From Purshia tridentata (Eukaryota; Streptophyta; Magnoliopsida; Rosales; Rosaceae): a stretch of DNA of 64,000 nucleotides. The position numbers and the translations under genes are program-made. Shown piece after piece: positions 49,650-61,539 of this stretch. The stretch lies in contig QANT01007790.1 of the NCBI GenBank assembly GCA_003254885.1, positions 43,019 to 107,018 on the forward strand, given 5' to 3'. Within the stretch, counting starts at the first letter, position 1. Each line of letters begins with the position of its first letter. The notes under the pieces are model-generated. The model saw only the letters and a program-made list of their open reading frames with translations. It was not told where the DNA came from and did no database searches.

Positions 49650-49945
49650 ATTGATCACATGCTAATATGATATTATGAATGGCACAAATTTAACGTTTAT
49701 GTAACTGTCAATATTTAAATATTTAAATTTTATTTTTAATGATTGTAAATATATTATAATTTGATTTTTTTAAATACACAAAATGAGTATGTTTAATGTT
49801 ATTGATCACATGCTAATATGATATTATGAATTCGCACAAATTTAACGTTTATGTAACTGTTAATAATTAAATTTTAAATTTTATTTTTAATGATTGTAAA
49901 TATGTTATAATTTGATTTTTTTAAGTACACAAAATGAGTATGTTT
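49650..49945. repeat. About 150-bp tandem duplication
   Basis: The segment starting ATTGATCACATGCTAATATG occurs at 49650 and 49801. Both copies end near CACAAAATGAGTATGTTTA. The content is AT-rich and non-coding. Confidence 0.9.
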
Positions 49946-52495
49946 AGAGGGTTATAATTTGATAATTTTATAACGCCACGTTAGTATTTTATGTGATGTA
50001 ATTTTTACGTACAATATATTTTTTTATACCACAAAGAAGTAGTGACAAATCTTTTTTTATTTATTGATTAACTAGCATCTATAAGTTTAAACTCAGAATC
50101 TATTTTAATAAAGAAAGAGTAATTGTTATCTAGACCAAATGGTCATTAACAAGTGGCAAATCTAAGAATTTATTTTTGGAGAAGCTTGACAAAGAAGTTT
50201 ATAAATATTCTACAAAACTAGGGACAATAGCCTAAATATAATGAAGAATACATAGGAATGGGTCAATAAGCCCTTGGGGATTGGCTTAACTAGTAAGGTA
50301 AAGGTAACATAGTGTATTAAAAAATTTATTTTTTTGATTACCTTTGTGAGAAGAGAATAAAAAATAACAAAATATTTTAAGAATTGGAATTTCCACCCTC
50401 ATTTTCAATAATGCAAAACACATGAAGCTTTTTATTTAATAAGTTTTTTAGTAAGATATCCATATGAACTTTGACTCATTTTGCATGTTACTACCTAAAT
50501 TAAAAATTGAAGTAAATTATCCCTGAACTAAATTTTGTTTGCAAATTACCATCTTTATCTAAATCTTTAGGGTTTTTTTGTCTATTTTTTGGTCACTCAA
50601 GTTTTTTTCCATGAATGAATCAAAAAATTCCTGAAGATTTGTATGAAAGTGATAACTTGCAAACATAATAGAGTGTAACTTATTTTAATTTTTAATTTAT
50701 ATAATAACATACAAATTAAGTTAAATTTCTAAGTGAATAATTTATTAAAAAGCCAATTTAATATGAAGATGGGTCGCGTCGCGTCAGGGTTGTTAGGTAA
50801 TTAAGGAATATGACTTTATTTGCAATAATGCAATGTTTTGCCCCACCATGCTATAATTTGATAATATTATGTTGTCATGTGTTTTGGCTTCGTTGTACAC
50901 CACCATGCAATAATTTAGGGTTGTGGGTTCGTTGTACTTGTACTGCCTTGTATTATTTAATATGCCTTGCACTAGTATATGACACGTATATAAGTGGCCA
51001 CACAAACAATATGACACGTATATAGCTTATGCAAGATGATTATTGTCTGTACTCGGTGATGGCTTTGACAATCCGGGAGTGGGGTCCCTATTCTTATGGG
51101 AGGATGCCATGTGCAACTAACTCGCAGGACCCAACTTTACCATGCACTTATGAGATGATGGCTTATAGAGTTTTTTACTTTTTTACTTTTTATAGGTTGA
51201 AAATTTTAAATGTTTTGTTTTGGTTTTATAATTATATCAATATGGTATTATTTATTAATGTGGAACAAAAATAGATTATAGATGTGTTATTTTGTAGCTT
51301 AGTGTATTCATCTGAAACCTTTTTTGTTTGTAGACAAATTTTAAATATTTCTTATAATTAATGAGTATATTTTGTAATTGAGCCGAATAAGAGTCCAAAG
51401 TACATGGGACGTTCCACATTATTCTGGAATAAGTCGGAGTTGTGTGGTTGGTGGCAGGTTCCACTTCTACTACGTTAGAACCTACCCATTATTTCAAATT
51501 GGTAGCCATTAAATGTGGCCCACGAATGATTGATTTTTAAGAGCATCTACAAAGAATATTCGGCCTATATACTAAAATGAAAAGAAGTAGGCTAATCCTA
51601 ATAATTTAATGGAATGTTAATTTCTAATTTTATCTTAATGTAAATTAACTGTTAATGACTAAATGGACTAGCTTTGCTTTCGATTGAAAAAGAACTTCTA
51701 CAGAAACTTGATTATAGAAACTTAATTGATGTTTTTGCAGCTAAACATGCAAGAACAAGTTTTAAGTGAGACCTTAATGTCCAAGTTGATAATGATGATT
51801 TTCATTTTTGTTGTCTTCACATCTTAATTGATGATTACTTTGTGAATTGACTATGGTTTTGTTAATTGATGATTAGTTTTGTTAATGTATGATAACATTT
51901 AATTATAATATTTATTGCGGAATTGATATTAGGTAAAAAAAATATAGATTTTTTATGTGAGACTATTATAAGATCCCTAATTTAATTTTCTGCACAAAAT
52001 TTCCAAAATTTTTTAGACCACCCTAAAAAAGTTGGACGTAGTGTTGGGTTTTAGTAAAGATAATTTGGGAATACTTGTTGAGTATGTTAATAAACTTTTG
52101 TAATCTTTAATAAAAAATTATATTCGGAGAACGACACCCAACAAATATCATGTGAGATTTGACAAATGCAATGAAGACGTAAATGCATTAATAAAATAAA
52201 ATCATTGGCAACACAAATTAGTTATTTATTGAACTAAGTCAGCTAAGCTGCTGGAAAATCAACATCAATTTGAGATTAAAAAATTTTCTTTAGTTGCTGA
52301 ACAGAAACATGTAATAATTGATTCAGAGACCTTTTTCCCAACGAAGGCTGAGAATCAGCCGTCGCAAAGCGCCAAAGCAGCCCCTCGATTATGTTTTACA
52401 ACTTGTGTGTGATGTATTACTGTCGGTCTTGGATGCACACCCCACAAATCTCCCAGTGTTTCTTTTCTTCCTCTTTTTTTTTTTTTAAAAAAAAT

Positions 52496-52745
52496 TGAAG
52501 TAGTTTTAGTTAATTATTTGTAAGCTTAAATTGAAGTAGTTTAAGAATACAAAGACAAGGCTGACTTCGGAGGTAAGAAATAAGGATCATACATTTTTAG
52601 ATCCATAATTTTGCCAAAAATTTTGAAATTTAACTCCTTGGTTTTAGTTAATTATTTGTAAGCTTAAATTGGAGTAGTTTAAGAATACAAAGGCAAGGCT
52701 GACATCGGAGGTAAGAAATAAGGATCATATATTTTTAGATCCATT
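52496..52745. repeat. About 135-bp direct duplication
   Basis: TTAGTTAATTATTTGTAAGC at about 52507 and 52644 starts two copies that share GAATACAAAG(A/G)CAAGGCTGAC and GGTAAGAAATAAGGATCAT. No coding content is seen. Confidence 0.85.
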
Positions 52746-53301
52746 ATCAAGGTTAGTTTGTGTAGGAATAAGTAATAAAATAAGGTAAAATGGTCTTGAA
52801 AAAGCATCATTAATAGTTTTCCATGGGAAAGTAAAACCAAACACAAGCCTAGAGGAATGATTCATTTTCTTCCTTTTAAGGGCATCAATTCTTATGAGCC
52901 AGGAAATAATTTTATCATGCTTGCACTTATCAAATATGAGAATAAAATTATTTGTCTATTTCCAAAGCTTTCAAAACCTGAACTTAACGGGTTGTTAGAT
53001 TAATCTAATGACCCAAATTTTTATTATCTTAAAAACCCAATTCATACCCATTTTTACCTAGTAACCCTTTTTTAAATTACTAATCCTAAAAAAAACCATC
53101 ATTCAATTCTTCATTTCGTTTTTAACCCTATCTATAGATGAGTTAACCTTCGTTCAAAATCTAATAATTAAAACTTAATAGAAAATCGATAAACTATGTG
53201 TCATTCATTAATTAAGGGCTCATATAAAATAGTTCACGTCATTATTATAAATCATGTTACATGCCTATGCACCATTCAGATTATTTTACTATACAAACAT
53301 T

Positions 53302-53583
53302 TTAATTCTTATATATTAATAAGTTCCCTTTTCTACTATTAAGTGATAATTCTTTCCACCATTGAACGTATTGGTAGTTTGTATGCGGTGGGGTAAAGTG
53401 AGGCCCTTGTGGCAAGCCAGACCATAGGCGCGCACGAGGAGCTGCTGCGACACGAGTGGAACTTGACTGACCAGATACGACAGGAGCTTTTAAGTCGTTA
53501 AACCCTACTTGCAACTTTGCATGCGAAACTCTACTTACAAAGCAAAGCAAAGCAAAGCAAAGCAAACCACTCACTCTTTGCAA
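53302..53583 (-). CDS. Possible small secreted peptide (very uncertain)
   Basis: A 93-residue frame with a hydrophobic start (SGLLCFALLCFVSRVSHA) that could be a signal peptide, a basic middle (RVAAAPRARLW), and a Pro/Gly-rich LPQGPHFTPPHT segment. The last loosely recalls the LPxG-PPxxP core of IDA-type peptides, but the match is weak and the segment is not at the C-terminus. The hydrophobic start is encoded by a GCAAA simple repeat (53538-53566), so it may be accidental. No family is recognised. Confidence 0.15.
   Translation of the reverse strand: MQRVSGLLCFALLCFVSRVSHAKLQVGFNDLKAPVVSGQSSSTRVAAAPRARLWSGLPQGPHFTPPHTNYQYVQWWKELSLNSRKGNLLIYKN
53538..53566. repeat. (AGCAA)n simple repeat
   Basis: Five to six AAGCA-type units in a row, overlapping the small open frame at 53302-53583. 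Confidence 0.9.
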
Positions 53584-53943
53584 TTAAAATTAAAACTGCC
53601 ACTCACTTCCTGGACTTTGCAATATCTTGTTCCACACCACGTGTCGTTTATTAATTGGTAACAAATATTATTCACAAGTGTTGTGGATAGAGGATGGCTC
53701 CATAATCCATACACAAATACCATGCCGGACCCATGCTATAATTATATTCACCCCAAATCTCTTCCAAATTGTAAAAAATGACAATTTCTGTCTCATTATC
53801 TTTAGCTAGGATCGCTAGCAAACCTTTTTGACAGAAACAATAATCGAATCATTGTAAAAAAATCTGGCAGATTGCATGCCTCATCCTAATCATTAAGCTA
53901 TGTCTATTCTATATTTCTAGCTCTTCATTGTCTGAACTCAAGC

Positions 53944-56900
53944 TCAAAATGCATACTGGTAGATCGCATCAGCCGCACCATCTTCGTCATTGCTGGCACC
54001 AATTACATTAGCCACAGCTTTTGTTTTCTCTGATCCATTACTAAGAGCAACGCCTAAAGAAGCCAGCTCAAGCATCTCAACATCGTTTTCTCCATCGCCG
54101 ATAGCCATGATCTAAAGAATAAATTGTTAGAATCAATCAGGAATAAAATCAGAATTTGTAGTAGCCTTAACATCCATCAACAACATGGCCCATTTGTTAT
54201 TTTGGTTGGAGCCACCAACATAGCCCTTGTGGGTTTGGATAGTTAACATAATATTTAAACCAGTTGATGTAACAGAATACTGCACTATCATATTTACTGT
54301 TTGCTTTTTGGCCCAATGACAACCATGATCCAATGATGTGAAAAATAGAGAAACAGGTGTAGGAAGGCTCCACAATAACACGGTGACAATCTCTGACAGC
54401 GAGCACATTACCATTTGTAACTCTGACTACGGTTTGCCTAATTACCAGGGCATGATTATGCCCGTGCCCATGCTGTGGTGAATCGTGATAGTCCTAATAT
54501 CGGTCAAGTGATTACAAACTCCCATTAAAACAGAAAAAAGCTAAAACAAGATAGGATAATAATGTACCTCCTTTGGAGAGATTCCCAAATGATCAAGCAG
54601 CATCTTTACTCCACTCCCTTTTGATGTTCCAGGAGGAACAATTTCAAGCATGTCTGGCACAGTTTGAACAACTGTGGCACAATCTCTAGTTGCTTCTGTC
54701 CAGTATGGCCTCAAATGAGTGGTCACTCCCTCAGCAGTGTCCATGAAGACCAGTTTCTGTATATTGATAAGGTGTGCATCATTACATGAACCAAAAGCAG
54801 CAAGAGCTTTTGGAGATAACTGGAGAGGCTAAACAACCTTCTGCCTCTCAGTTTTCCACAATACAATAGAAATTAAGAGCAAATTCTAAAGTTATGTAAC
54901 TAAGAAGCAACAAATGTCAGACAAAGCAGCAAATTTAACACAACTTAGTTTTTCCAATTTTCATCCTTTTTGGTGTAGCGCAAAGCACATAAGTGTTTTA
55001 TAACAGCTTCAGCGCCGCTCTTCTACTCTCTTTTTTTCTTTTTCTTTTTTTTTGGGGGGGGGGTCACACCNGGGGGGTGTGTGGGGCACGTTGGTGGTGG
55101 TTTGGAGGAAGTAATTACCTGTATGTCAACAGCAGCCAAGAGATGCTCAACTGAAGGCATGATCTCCACCTGTAGATACTTTTCATTTAAATCATATATA
55201 AAAGGAGGGGAAAAAAGCCTCAGGAAATAACAGACCATTTCTGAGCATGATGAAACATTAATCTCTTGGCACCTTTGGCTCATGATATACAGTATGCATG
55301 GAATCAACATGTGGGTGATCAAATAGAGTTACGCAGCGATCCTTGCTGAATGCAATAAGAGGAACCTTATTCTCCAAGGAGTAAAGACATGCCTGCACGT
55401 AAAGAGCATATGATCGGTTTTTTTTTGTTACATTGGAGGGAATCGAACCCTAGACCTGGCCTAATCCTAACCCTTACCCCACCCATCCTCACCACTTGGG
55501 CTAACCCCAAGGGCTTAGCATATGATATTTTTGGTTTTTAATAAAAAACAATGAAATTCTTGCATGCCTCACCAACGTATTACCTCTCTGCAGATATTTG
55601 GATCTAAATTCCTTCTACAAATTTCCCGACCTTGCCTCCCATAAACAAGCAATCCCTGGAATCCAGTAGAGGAAGATAATAAGGACATGTACACATATCA
55701 ACCCAAGACTGAAACAGAAATAGTTTTAAAGAAAGAGAAATATATGCAACAATCAATAAGGTCCTTAAAAGTTTGACCATGTATTACAAAGATTGAGTCA
55801 TTGGTTATATACTTAAGGTAATCAAAGTTTTGTGACAAAGAACATAAAAAATATTTAAGAGGGAGCAGGAATTCGTACCACAGGTTGCTATAGTGGCCTT
55901 ACGAAGCTTACAAAAGAAAATAACACATATAGATCTAAACCAAATGCAAATGAGTGCATACAAAGAAGGTACTTGGATAGATTGCAAACTTGAAAGTAAA
56001 GAAAACATCTCTCTGAAGAGAGGACTAAGCACGTGTATCTGACTAGTGAATACAGTTCTTTGTTCATCACATTCAACTTAGCAGTTTTAAAATGAGAAAA
56101 GATAAACCTGCAAGAAAACCCCAGGAGAAAATTCTGAAACAATGCCATCTTTTCCAGCTAAATCTACCATCTTAAAAATGCGCATCACAGCTGGACGAGC
56201 CTGTTCCAAAGAGCTGTCAACAATTAGAAGACTTTTCAATCAACACCAGTCAACAATAAAGAGATAATATAAGTAATATTGGAGCAACAGCTGAACATAA
56301 ATAACTACAAATTTTTTAAACAGACCAATCAAAATAAATAATATTTATATAGACTAAGATATAAGAAAACATGTTACGAGATAATGTCCTGATAGTGAAT
56401 AAATACACATGTTCTTACTTTTCCAGTGGCTATCACTATTTTCACACCCCTCGATGAGGCCTCTTTCAGAGCCTTAGCAGTTGTTGGACTCAATAGACTT
56501 TTGCTGTTGAGAAGGGTGCCTTGAATGTCAAGAGAACAAAAGTATAAAAAAAAACATATATTAAAAGCTAAAAAACAAAACACAAAGATTCAACCCAAAA
56601 AGTTAAAAACACAAAGAACACGCAAGAGCAAAATAAGCCCAAACTTACCATCCATATCACAAAAAACATATCTGAACTTTGGTTTATAAAATCGAAGGCT
56701 GCCTTCTCTCTTCCTGTCTTTTAACAGTTCACTTGTAAAATTATATATCTCACTACAAAATTGACTAAGCAAATTGTAGCTACAGAATGGAAATGGACAA
56801 TATATACGATTAACAAAGCAAAATAGGGTCCAAATAAGAAGGATGTGATAGTGAAGGTGGAAAAAAGATAAAATTACCATCTGGTTTTTCCCGGCGGGAA

Positions 56901-58218
56901 TTTTCATCAGTTTCTGCATCTTGTGCACACTGAATTAGTCCTTTTCCCTTCCACCCAAGACTTTTTAAAAGGAGCTCCTCCTCCTTCTCCATTTCCACTT
57001 CAGCCTCTTCACTAATCTCATGATCAAATCCTAATAGATGTAGCAATCCATGTATCTACAATAGGGTTCAGTGAATAAAGTTATCAAATTACACTAAAAA
57101 GCTTTTAATATAAGTTATTTAATAGCTAAAAACACAGTCACTTGAATATGTCTTTACTTTTTATGGTTATGTGTTTACACATATTATTCACACTAAATAT
57201 TCCTCCTAGAGAACACTTATCTCTTCGCCAAAAACCTTAGCCCAACAACCGGCTTGTACTACAGTACAATCAGGCACACCAAGGAAATGTACTACTGTAA
57301 CCAATCCTTTCTGGGATTAGCAATTTTTGCCGTAATGGCACTTGGATTTCACATATAAACACTAACCATAAGAACGCGTATTTCATCAAGCAGCGTGTGG
57401 CCTCTTTCCTCCGCTTGCCTTGCCGCTGTCTCAACAGAAATTACAATGTCCCCCAACATAAGCTGCCAGTAACACGAAGCCGAAGAAGAAGTAAATGAGT
57501 TTTATTTTTCATTTTTCTAAAGAAAACGAAGAAGAAACGAAAGAGTTATTACAATGGGAAGCTGAAGCTCAGGGACATGTTGGGACACTGAAAGAACATC
57601 AGTAGCACGGTCCTCGTCTCTCCATTCTTTGTTGAGCTTTCGAATAAACTCGTCGTTGCAAAGAAGCACCGAAAGCTCGACGCTTTCAAACCCACCAACA
57701 TCACTTACGGCATTGTCCCTTGTTTTATACGCTGAATCTTTTAACCCATCAAACGCAAGTTTCATTGCCGTTGGAACATTTAGACGAAGCAACTCCGCAA
57801 TACTCTGCATTTTTAAATATCCCATTTAGTTCAGCTAATCAGCTACACAATTTGTAATGTGTAAGAAACATTTATACAAACATGGTGGTGGTAATGGTGG
57901 TACCAAGATTTCAGGGTCGTCAGGCAAATCTTCTTCGATGCAGATGCTGACATGGAGCTCGAGCTCCTTCTGCTTGCCTTTTGGGGATCGCCGCCTCACC
58001 TTCCGGTAGTCTCTCTGCGAAGCGCAGATTCGTCCCCTCAACAATGGTCTTGCGACAGCGCGTCTCCATTCGCCGCCGCGCAGCGCGTGGAATCTCCGAC
58101 CGAAAAGCGAGGATTTGGAGGCGTCGAAACGGTGCGTTTGGGGAGGGAGAATTAGATACAGAGGAGAGGGAAATGATGCGGTGGATATCAAGGTGGCGCG
58201 TTGGATGTAACGCGCCAT
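53944..58218 (-). CDS. YbeY-HAD fusion protein, copy B (YbeY motif intact, exon 5 acceptor lost)
   Basis: Twelve exons parallel copy A: 57904-58218, 57553-57804, 57367-57462, 56878-57055, about 56649-56717, 56419-56519, 56108-56200, 55584-55655, 55273-55392, 55119-55169, 54568-54756, 53944-54111. The transit-like leader is followed by a YbeY domain with the full H-x3-H-x5-H motif (His223, His227, His233) and the uninterrupted NKEWRDEDRATDVLS block. The HAD half has CDMDGT and GDGENDVEM. At the fifth exon the acceptor used in copy A (CAG) reads CAA (plus-strand T at 56733). The nearest AG, one base downstream, shifts the frame and gives a stop after two codons. AG sites 15 bp further in (exon starting 56717) restore the frame, giving about 567 residues. 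All later exons stay open, so an in-frame acceptor is probably used at least partly. An acidic insertion (EAEVEMEKEEE) follows the metal motif. Confidence 0.85.
55071..55071. other. Ambiguous base in a G-rich tract
   Basis: The only N in the window, between a run of G (55054-55063) and GGGGGGTGTG, in the intron between exons 55119-55169 and 54568-54756 of copy B. The neighbouring poly-T/poly-G tract suggests a sequencing or assembly difficulty. Confidence 0.99.
55415..55517 (-). mobile_element. tRNA-derived SINE in an intron of copy B
   Basis: On the minus strand it starts GCCCTTGGGGTTAGCCCAAG, then has an A-box-like TAGCCCAAGTGGTGAGG and a B-box GGGTTCGATTCC, and ends in AATGTAACAAAAAAAA. 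It lies between exons 55584-55655 and 55273-55392. It lacks an acceptor stem and cloverleaf, so it is not a tRNA gene. Confidence 0.7.
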
Positions 58219-59879
58219 TTGATTGGCGGAAAGGGAGGGTGGGTGGAGGGTGTAGAGAATAGTAGATAGACGGAGGAGCATGTAGGCGTTTCGGAGTTCT
58301 TAGAAGATGTGTGAGTGGTTGCTTTGCTTCGCGCTTTGTGGCGTATTAGAAAAAGTTTGTGTAGGTTTAAGCGTGCGTATTAGAAAATTTAATACGCTCA
58401 CTAATATTTATAAGGGCAATGTTAGAGTGCCGTAATATGTAATAATGACGTGAAATTAACATGTCAATTAAATTATTTAATATATTTTTTATATAATTAT
58501 TTTTAAAAACTAATGTATCTTTATTTAAAATTCTATAAAATATAAATCAAATCGTAAAAGAAAAAAAATTTTAAAAAAATATCATGATAAAATTATAAAT
58601 CTTTAAATGTTTTCTTTAAAAAAATTTTCCAATTTTAGAGAAAAAAAACACTCAATTCAATTATTTAGTTTAAAATTTAAATTCTGTTTGATATCCTACA
58701 AATATACAGAGTGAATGTAATATAGTATATGAAAAAAGATTATTGTACTCATGAGTTTTTTTTAATCTAACTAAAGAAATTAAATTCCTCATTTAGATCT
58801 AACAAAAATAAACAATAAACACGACTTGTACTTAAAAAAAATTTTGAACATTACTAGACATTCGCTTTGTTCGCTGATTTTGAACACTTGTGAACATTTA
58901 ATTAGAGTAAGGCCTATAATGTGAGACTCATCGATCAACAGCTTGTGACTGATTATATTTAGAAAATTTATTTATAGAATACTCATCTCATTGTATGCAA
59001 ATGTATTTTGAAATGCATATAACATATAACTTTGCTAATTTGCGCACAAACCAGCTTCTTGACCTATATGTACTTAAATAGCCATAACTTTTTCTAGAAA
59101 AATGCAAATCATGATCCACAAAATTCGACAAAAGCCTGACATCCGTATCTTTTCAACGATATAAGGCTTATCATCCTATTTGCTCCGAGGAGTGCAGTTT
59201 AATCCGAGAAGAAGGCTGATTTGCCCAGAAATTCCTAACTCCGAAAATATCAAAGTGTCCCTTTTTTATTTGTTTTATTTTCTTTGCTCTTCAACCTATA
59301 AAAACATATAAAACTAAATTAAACTAAACTAGATTTACTTAAAAACGTAATAGGAATTCAAGAACAAGAGTATAAAATATATAAAATAATAGTCAGATCA
59401 GATTCTAGCAAGAATGGGGGTGGGTGGGTTTGTTAAAAAATGTGCTATGGGTTTAATTTACTATGTAGGTCTAAAGGATGGCTGAAGCCTCTAAAAGATT
59501 TTAAGATGAGTTGCTTTATATAGCAATTGGACATGAGTGATTATTGATTTTTAATGACTTTGTTGTTTATGGTTTTCATCTTTTATTAAGAAATTCATTG
59601 TTTTTGCAATTTGTTTGTCATTATTGATTTTTAATGACTTTGTCATTCATGGTTTTCCTCTTTCATTAAGAAAGTTTTTGTAATTTATTTGTCTTTTTTA
59701 TATTACATTTTAAGGATTCTTTTTTCACAAGGAGATATACAACATATACGCTAGCCTTTCATATTAGAAGTATGCAGAAATATGTTTGGGTAAAGCCAGA
59801 GAGCTCAAGCAGTACTTGCGGAAATGCTATAATTGCAAAAACAAAAACAAAAGAATGATGTGTATTACTTAATTAAGTA
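58219..59879. other. Copy B upstream region and AT-rich spacer
   Basis: The region after 58300 should hold the copy B promoter. A short tandem duplication with ATTGATTTTTAATGACTTTG occurs at about 59543 and 59622 (unit about 80 bp). No gene is recognised. Confidence 0.6.
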
Positions 59880-60086
59880 TAAATTAATTAGGATCATTTA
59901 ATTTGGCTTAGATAAGATGGTCTTTCACTAAATATGATATTAATTATATATTAAAAATAAATGGTGATGTGTATAATCACAAAAATAATAAAAGAATGAT
60001 GTGTAGTATTTTATTTTGCCACATAGGATTATGGCACAAAATACTTGTGCCATAATGTGGCACAAAATCTTTTCCCTATTTTAAAT
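59880..60086 (-). mobile_element. Terminal fragment of a foldback/MULE-like element
   Basis: Read on the minus strand it begins GGGAAAAGATTTTGTGCC and continues with CCTATGTGGCAAAAT, ACACATCA and GAAAGACCATCTTA. It therefore matches, in opposite orientation, the left arm of the element at 60599-61539. No second end or target duplication was found. Confidence 0.65.
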
Positions 60087-60103
60087 TAAGTTATAGAATA
60101 ATA

Positions 60104-60598
60104 TTAATTTATGAATTATTAAATATTAATAACAATCTCTATTTTATGCATTGTCCAATGAAATAAGGGGATAAACGTGGAAGCAAAGTCCCCACATTTT
60201 CCACTTGGTTTGTTTGTGCGATAATTTTCTCTAACTTCACCCACAGTTCCCAGGAAGAAAATCATGGAGGAAAATCCATGTGGATAGTTGTTAAATCCCT
60301 ATAAATACCAAATAGTTGTGGTATAGAAAATTCATTTGAACACACTTAAGATTTTTTTATACTAACTTTGGCATCAAAAGGGTTTTTTTTTGGAGGTAAA
60401 CCACATCGGTCTTCAGGGAGAAGAAGATTTGATGAGTTGAATCCGGAAGACCAGCTTTACGGTTCGCTCCACGTCAGATGTTCAATTCTTATTATTAAAT
60501 GCTGACTAAATTTCTCTTTGAGAATTTTTAGGTTCAACAAGCTAGTAAAATTACATCCTAAGTTATCTAGCAAAGGTAGACATATAAAATATAAATAT
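60104..60598 (+). repeat. LTR-derived repeat, copy 1
   Basis: It contains CCCACAGTTCCCAGGAAGA, TATAAATACC, ACTTTGGCATC, GGTAAACCACATCGGTCTTC and GAAGACCAGC. That is the TATA-to-leader order often seen in the 3' half of plant Ty3/gypsy LTRs. It is homologous to 61850-62385 in direct orientation. No internal retroelement genes are present. Confidence 0.65.
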
Positions 60599-61539
60599 GG
60601 GAAAAGATTTGGGGCCTCAATAGTTGTGCCTCAATCCTATGTGGCAAAATTAATTGGACACATCATTATTTAATCTTGTATTAATTATACACATCACTAT
60701 TTACATATAATATCAATTTAAAATTATTTTTAGTAAAAGACTATCTTACCCATTACAAGAGCTTGTAGTTTCCCTCCACCCAAATCTCGTAAGCGCCTAT
60801 AGTCTCCACTCTCTTACCGCCCTTGTTCCAATCCAACCAAGGTTCAAACCTTCAATTCATTTGTTTTCGGACTGTTCTTCGTTTTCACAATTCTCATCCA
60901 TCCAATTCATTTTGCAGTTACAAAATGGAATATGTAGTGTATTATATATGTTATAGTCAATTCTAGTTTGACTATCTATAACACTGCCAAAACTATTGTT
61001 AATTTTTGATACACAAAAAGATTGAACAAGAAGCTTTGATATAGTGCTATATTAATACTGCACTGCATATTCTATTAATTTTGCGACTGCAAAATGAATT
61101 GGATGGATGAGAATTGTGAAAACAAGGGAAAAAAAAAGCATGAATTAATTGAAGGTTTGAATTTTGGTTGGATTGAAACCTGCAGTGATTTTTATGGAAG
61201 GGAACCTACAATGATCGAACAATATGGAAGGTGGGTTTCCCTTTCCATAGTTTTGTTTTGGTTTATGTTTGCCATTTGTGAGAAAATTATGAGTATCAGA
61301 ATGATGCAAGATCCGTGTCAAATAGGAATTTTGGGGATGAATTTTTTTTTAAAAAAATCTTATTCTTTTTTAATTTAATTTGAATTTTGAAAGGTTTTCA
61401 AAAAGGGGAGACAAGTCGTTATATCAACTAGTTATGTGGCAAATAATTATGAGATTTATTAAACAAATTTAATTACTTTAATTGATATGAATTTTCTATG
61501 TCATTGAGGCACAAATTTTTGAAGCACCCTAGCACTCCC
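60599..61539. mobile_element. 941-bp foldback element, MULE-like, with 9-10-bp target duplication
   Basis: The left end reads GGGAAAAGATTTGG and the inverted right end GGGAGTGCTAGGGT, with GTGCCTCAAT about 27 bases inside both. ATATAAATAT flanks both sides (60589-60598 and 61540-61549). The arms continue as a long, diverged inverted repeat: the block around 60828-60920 is the reverse complement of 61084-61180 (both carry TTCAAACCTTCAATT and CACAATTCTCATCCATCCAA). Long terminal inverted repeats plus a 9-10-bp target duplication suggest a non-autonomous Mutator-like foldback element. It sits inside an LTR-derived tandem repeat. There is no transposase. Confidence 0.75.

Larger units (their letters stand above)
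46735..53301. other. Gene-poor AT-rich spacer
   Basis: About 6.6 kb without a supportable gene. It begins with the upstream region of copy A and holds SINE-like pieces, tandem duplications and AT-rich DNA. Short open frames throughout are random in composition. Confidence 0.6.

Noticed and set aside
54133-54414. 93-codon frame in an intron of YbeY-HAD copy B
   Set aside because: It lies between exons 54568-54756 and 53944-54111, has no recognisable domain, and is missing from the same intron in copy A. It may be a small insertion, but its class cannot be assigned.
55415-55517. tRNA gene, because of A-box and GGTTCGATTCC-like B-box motifs
   Set aside because: No cloverleaf, acceptor stem or anticodon arm can be formed, and it ends in a poly(A)-like run; it fits a SINE.
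61094-61378. 94-codon open frame
   Set aside because: It lies within the inverted-repeat arm of the foldback element 60599-61539 and has no transposase features.
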